A DNA stretch of 64,000 nt from Bacteroidota bacterium (GTDB lineage: Bacteria > Bacteroidota > Bacteroidia > Bacteroidales > Lentimicrobiaceae): positions 22,298 through 86,297 of the forward strand of contig WSXU01000024.1 of NCBI GenBank assembly GCA_009773455.1, in the 5' to 3' direction. Under the pieces are notes generated by a model. It ran no database searches, was not told the origin of the DNA, and worked only from the letters and a program-made list of their open reading frames with translations. The translations under genes and the position numbers were made by a program. This document shows positions 61,456-64,000 of the stretch, one piece after another. Numbering within the stretch: position 1 is the first letter of the stretch; each line of letters opens with the position of its first letter.

Positions 61456-62624
61456 TGGTTCCGTTGGTTAAGGATACCGTGGTACAAATCAGCCAGATGC
61501 TTTGATACTGCCTCAGAACCAAAGTGCTTCACTACCCGGGCACGCATTTCGTGCCTGTTGAACTGCGCCGGCACTGACAAGGCCTCCAGCAGTGCTTTCG
61601 CGAAGGCATTGAAATTACCGACAGGTGTAATTCTTCCCGAATCGGGCTTTACAAAACCGGCCAGGTCAGCAACATCGGTTGCGACAACCGGAACACCGCA
61701 AGCCATCGCTTCATAGGCTACAATGCCAAAGGTTTCATAATTGCTTGTTAAGGCAAGGCAGGCAGCCTGCTGCAATTCAGCGGCAAGGGCTTCATTTTCA
61801 AGTAATCCTGTAAATCTGACGCTGCCGGGCGGGAGTTTTTTTGATAAAACATATTCCCTGATCATCTGAAGGTCGGCCCCCTCCCCGACCAACACAAGTT
61901 CTGCTTCCGGCCTTTCAGAAAGAACGGAAACGAAGGCATCAATCAGAAGTTTTAGATTCTTTGATTTGTCCTCAAAGCAGGTTATGCTGATGATCCGTGT
62001 TTTCGGGCCCCTTTCTTCAGCAATGTCGAAAAGCCCGGTATCCACCACATTGGGCAGGATACTGAAATTCTCTCCGACGCCGGCAAGTTGCATCGACCGG
62101 GAAAGACGGGCAGAAACCGCCGAAGTTAGGGTCGCTTTCCTCACAGCAAACCGGGTCAGCCGCTTGCGCAGAACTCCTTTGTACTGAAGGTTTTCAGGAA
62201 AATAACGCGACCAGTGCTCTGTAATCAGATACGGCACCTTCCACTTCCGGCCAAACAACCAGGCCAGCAAGGCGGTGCGTGTGAGAATGTGTGCATGGAT
62301 CAGGGCAGGTTGCCCGTTCAGGCTGAAAGCGCTTTTGATACCCAGGTTCCAGGCGATCAGTTGCCTGGCCACCCCGGTGAAACCATCTGCCTTCCGGTAG
62401 CTGACAATGATTTCTGTCAGACCATTTTGTGTATGAATTTCTGTTGCAAAAAGCTCATGTGATTTTACCGTCAGGTCAGGGATAACAAACACCACAGTGA
62501 CCCTGAAACCGGCAGCAACAGCGGCCAGTGCATGCTTTCGCACAAACAGCCCGAACATCGGATCTGTTTTGGAAGGATACCAGCGCGGTAAATAGAGAAT
62601 ATGCTCCGATTGGACTGATTCCAT
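61452..62624 (-). CDS. GT4-family glycosyltransferase
   Basis: 390 residues, GT-B fold. YLPRWYPSKTDPMFGLFVRKHA at the start, the nucleotide-sugar-binding IISITCFEDKSKN and ELVLVGEGADLQ, and LTSNYETFGIVAYEAMACGVPVVAT with the E-x7-E pair identify the GT4 family of retaining transferases. The donor and acceptor sugars cannot be determined. It is the first gene of the glycan operon; a minus-strand -7 box TAAATTTG (62642-62649) lies just upstream. Confidence 0.9.
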   Translation of the reverse strand: MESVQSEHILYLPRWYPSKTDPMFGLFVRKHALAAVAAGFRVTVVFVIPDLTVKSHELFATEIHTQNGLTEIIVSYRKADGFTGVARQLIAWNLGIKSAFSLNGQPALIHAHILTRTALLAWLFGRKWKVPYLITEHWSRYFPENLQYKGVLRKRLTRFAVRKATLTSAVSARLSRSMQLAGVGENFSILPNVVDTGLFDIAEERGPKTRIISITCFEDKSKNLKLLIDAFVSVLSERPEAELVLVGEGADLQMIREYVLSKKLPPGSVRFTGLLENEALAAELQQAACLALTSNYETFGIVAYEAMACGVPVVATDVADLAGFVKPDSGRITPVGNFNAFAKALLEALSVPAQFNRHEMRARVVKHFGSEAVSKHLADLYHGILNQRNQ

Positions 62625-62819
62625 GATTTGCTTTTCAGGCTCAAATTTAGGGAAAATAAAGGGAAGATAACGGAGAATGAAAGAACTCTTCGTTCATCAG
62701 CCGTTCTGACTGCAATAGCTGAGGTAACGGCATACCGTGCAGGCCACCCTCCTGCTGCAACAGCCATTCAGGGTTCTGTGAAAGATAATATCAGTCTTAT
62801 TATATTCCTCTTTTTTAGA

Positions 62820-63707
62820 TCAGTGCTCAGTAACTGACGCTTTTTTCATCATCAGAACCACCCCGGCCATTGCCAGCATACCTCCGGCGATCTGAATGCC
62901 GGCAGGAAGGTTCCCAAAAATCAGAAAAGCACCGATCAGAACGAAAAGACCTGTGGTGCTCTGAACGATGGCTGCCCTTGAAGCTTCAATATAACGGAGG
63001 GCCGAATATTGAAAAACAGAGGTCAGAAACGGCCCGACGAATGAACCGGAAACAATGAATAAGAATGCCCTGGCAGGAATCACAAAGGAATACCGGAAAG
63101 CAAACATGAAAACCGTTGCAAACGACAGCAGAAAAATGGCACGGTTCAGGGCAAGTACGACCGGCCTTATTTCTCCTATGTGTTTCTTGGCCAGAATGGT
63201 ACGTGCCGCATAAAAGGAAGTCGATAAAAGCATCAGGCCCGATGTCCCGGTAATAAAACCACTGAAGGAGGACTGCCTGAAACTGATGATAAATGCCCCG
63301 GCAAGGGTCAGCAGCGCGCCGGCCTTCGCCAGTTTCCCAAACCGCTCCGAAAGCAGCCAGATGCCAAAAAGTGTCACGAAAAGATATTCAAGATTCCTCA
63401 GAAAAGAAGGGACCGCCGGATTTGATGACAGGGATATGGCAGCGTAAAGCGAGGTTGTAGCCACCACTTCAATCAGTCCCATATACAACAGCGTGCGGTA
63501 ATCTGCCCTGGTGAATGCCCTGATAGAAAACCCACCGCGTGGATGAAGCGCCATCAGGCTGTTAAAGAAGATGGCCGTTGCAAACCAGTAAAACCCGAAC
63601 TGCGGTAGGCTCACCTCATTCAATGCCGCCTTGCTGAACAGGTATACCAGGGAACCGCAGATGGTTGCGATGAATGCGTAAAGGTATCCTCTGGTTGTAA
63701 GGGTCAT
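62820..63707 (-). CDS. EamA/DMT-family transporter
   Basis: 295 residues with about ten membrane segments in two EamA repeats (YLYAFIATICGSLVYLFSK and the second half beginning near LMLLSTSFYAARTIL). Family members export amino acids, metabolites or nucleotide sugars; the substrate is unknown. It is 195 bp upstream of the glycan operon and on the same strand but has no visible link to it. Confidence 0.9.
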   Translation of the reverse strand: MTLTTRGYLYAFIATICGSLVYLFSKAALNEVSLPQFGFYWFATAIFFNSLMALHPRGGFSIRAFTRADYRTLLYMGLIEVVATTSLYAAISLSSNPAVPSFLRNLEYLFVTLFGIWLLSERFGKLAKAGALLTLAGAFIISFRQSSFSGFITGTSGLMLLSTSFYAARTILAKKHIGEIRPVVLALNRAIFLLSFATVFMFAFRYSFVIPARAFLFIVSGSFVGPFLTSVFQYSALRYIEASRAAIVQSTTGLFVLIGAFLIFGNLPAGIQIAGGMLAMAGVVLMMKKASVTEH

Positions 63708-63722
63708 TGGTGGGGAAATGTT

Positions 63723-63927
63723 GTTTACGACTTGCCCGCCAGGGCGGGTTTATGACTTACGATTTACGATTTACGATTTACGATTTACGATTTGCGATTT
63801 GCGCGCCGGGACGGCCTGCCTGCCCTCCTTTGGCGGGTAAAACGACAGACAGGGAGCCGCAGAGCAAATAAGAGTCATATTTCTTTGCGGTTTTCTGCGA
63901 TGAACTTTGCGGTTCTCTGCGGTTATT
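63723..63927. repeat. Composite intergenic repeat at the window end
   Basis: In order: CCCGCC/GGCGGG palindrome (63735-63748), about six GATTTAC-type heptamers (to 63800), the GCCTGCCTGCC...GACAGACAGG element (63814-63853) that also occurs inverted at 3039-3078, and two copies of CTTTGCGGTT-TCTGCGG (63882-63899 and 63906-63927). No gene is seen to the window end at 64000. Confidence 0.75.
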
Positions 63928-64000
63928 TTTTTATTCCCTTAACCAAACAGCATTGATTTCCAATTTTCAAATTACAATCATTCTATACTCCCTTTCATTC

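Noticed and set aside
1..64000. tRNA, rRNA and tmRNA genes
   Set aside because: Intergenic regions were read for cloverleaf arms and TTCGAATC-type T-loops on both strands and none was convincing.

Overview
The window looks like a chromosomal segment of an uncultured-type Bacteroidota, most likely Bacteroidales. The grounds are several secreted proteins ending in a type IX secretion (T9SS) sorting domain, Bacteroidota-type promoters (TTTG, about 19-20 bp, TAnnTTTG), weak Shine-Dalgarno signals, and families typical of that phylum (DUF4293, DUF6146, C10 peptidase, paired periplasmic M16 peptidases, fused NnrE/NnrD). Base composition is moderate and fairly even. No rRNA, tRNA, CRISPR array, prophage or complete insertion sequence was seen. 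About 50 genes are supported, mostly housekeeping and secreted-protein genes.

Layout. 1-9000: start of a type II NADH dehydrogenase, a T9SS-exported CotH-like protein, phosphofructokinase facing methylglyoxal synthase, a HAD phosphatase, and a two-gene M16 peptidase operon in which one protein has the metal site and the other does not. 9100-13350: a nested inverted repeat, then a GH13 amylase-like lipoprotein and a GH31 alpha-glucosidase. 13377-24300: hybrid histidine kinase, S9 peptidase, T9SS beta-propeller protein, a small lipoprotein, miaA with an overlapping neighbour, and a CCA-adding enzyme. 24400-28240: an operon with a clear promoter and terminator encoding an isocitrate-dehydrogenase-like enzyme, an altered HD-domain protein and a fused LeuC/LeuD-like aconitase. 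28380-33160: HAD phosphatase and a large modular C10 cysteine peptidase, followed by a structured intergenic region. 33175-39463: argS, a cyclic 2,3-diphosphoglycerate synthase homologue, pyrB-pyrI and a C1 peptidase.

39650-48080: AlbA_2-domain protein, phosphodiesterase, DUF4293 membrane protein, GT39 glycosyltransferase overlapping a HAD phosphatase, MORN/YwqK protein, recR, pirin, a small ribbon-helix-helix-like protein and glmM. 48438-53942: TPR protein, aroE, a two-gene unit (membrane protein plus a divergent class III nucleotidyl-cyclase-like protein) and the NAD(P)HX repair enzyme. 53990-55020: a REP-like palindrome cluster on both sides of a RAYT transposase, immediately downstream of parE. 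57121-63707: a CAP-SPOR protein, a TfoX C-terminal-domain protein, a three-gene overlapping glycan operon (GT4, formyltransferase-like fusion, flippase) and an EamA transporter.

The most unusual items are the REP/RAYT cluster, the membrane-protein/cyclase-like pair, the dehydrogenase-HD-aconitase operon with altered key residues, the structured region at 33010-33162, the nested inverted repeat at 9107-9233, and heptameric tandem repeats of differing sequence that recur after gene ends. All functional calls come from reading motifs; no database search was run.
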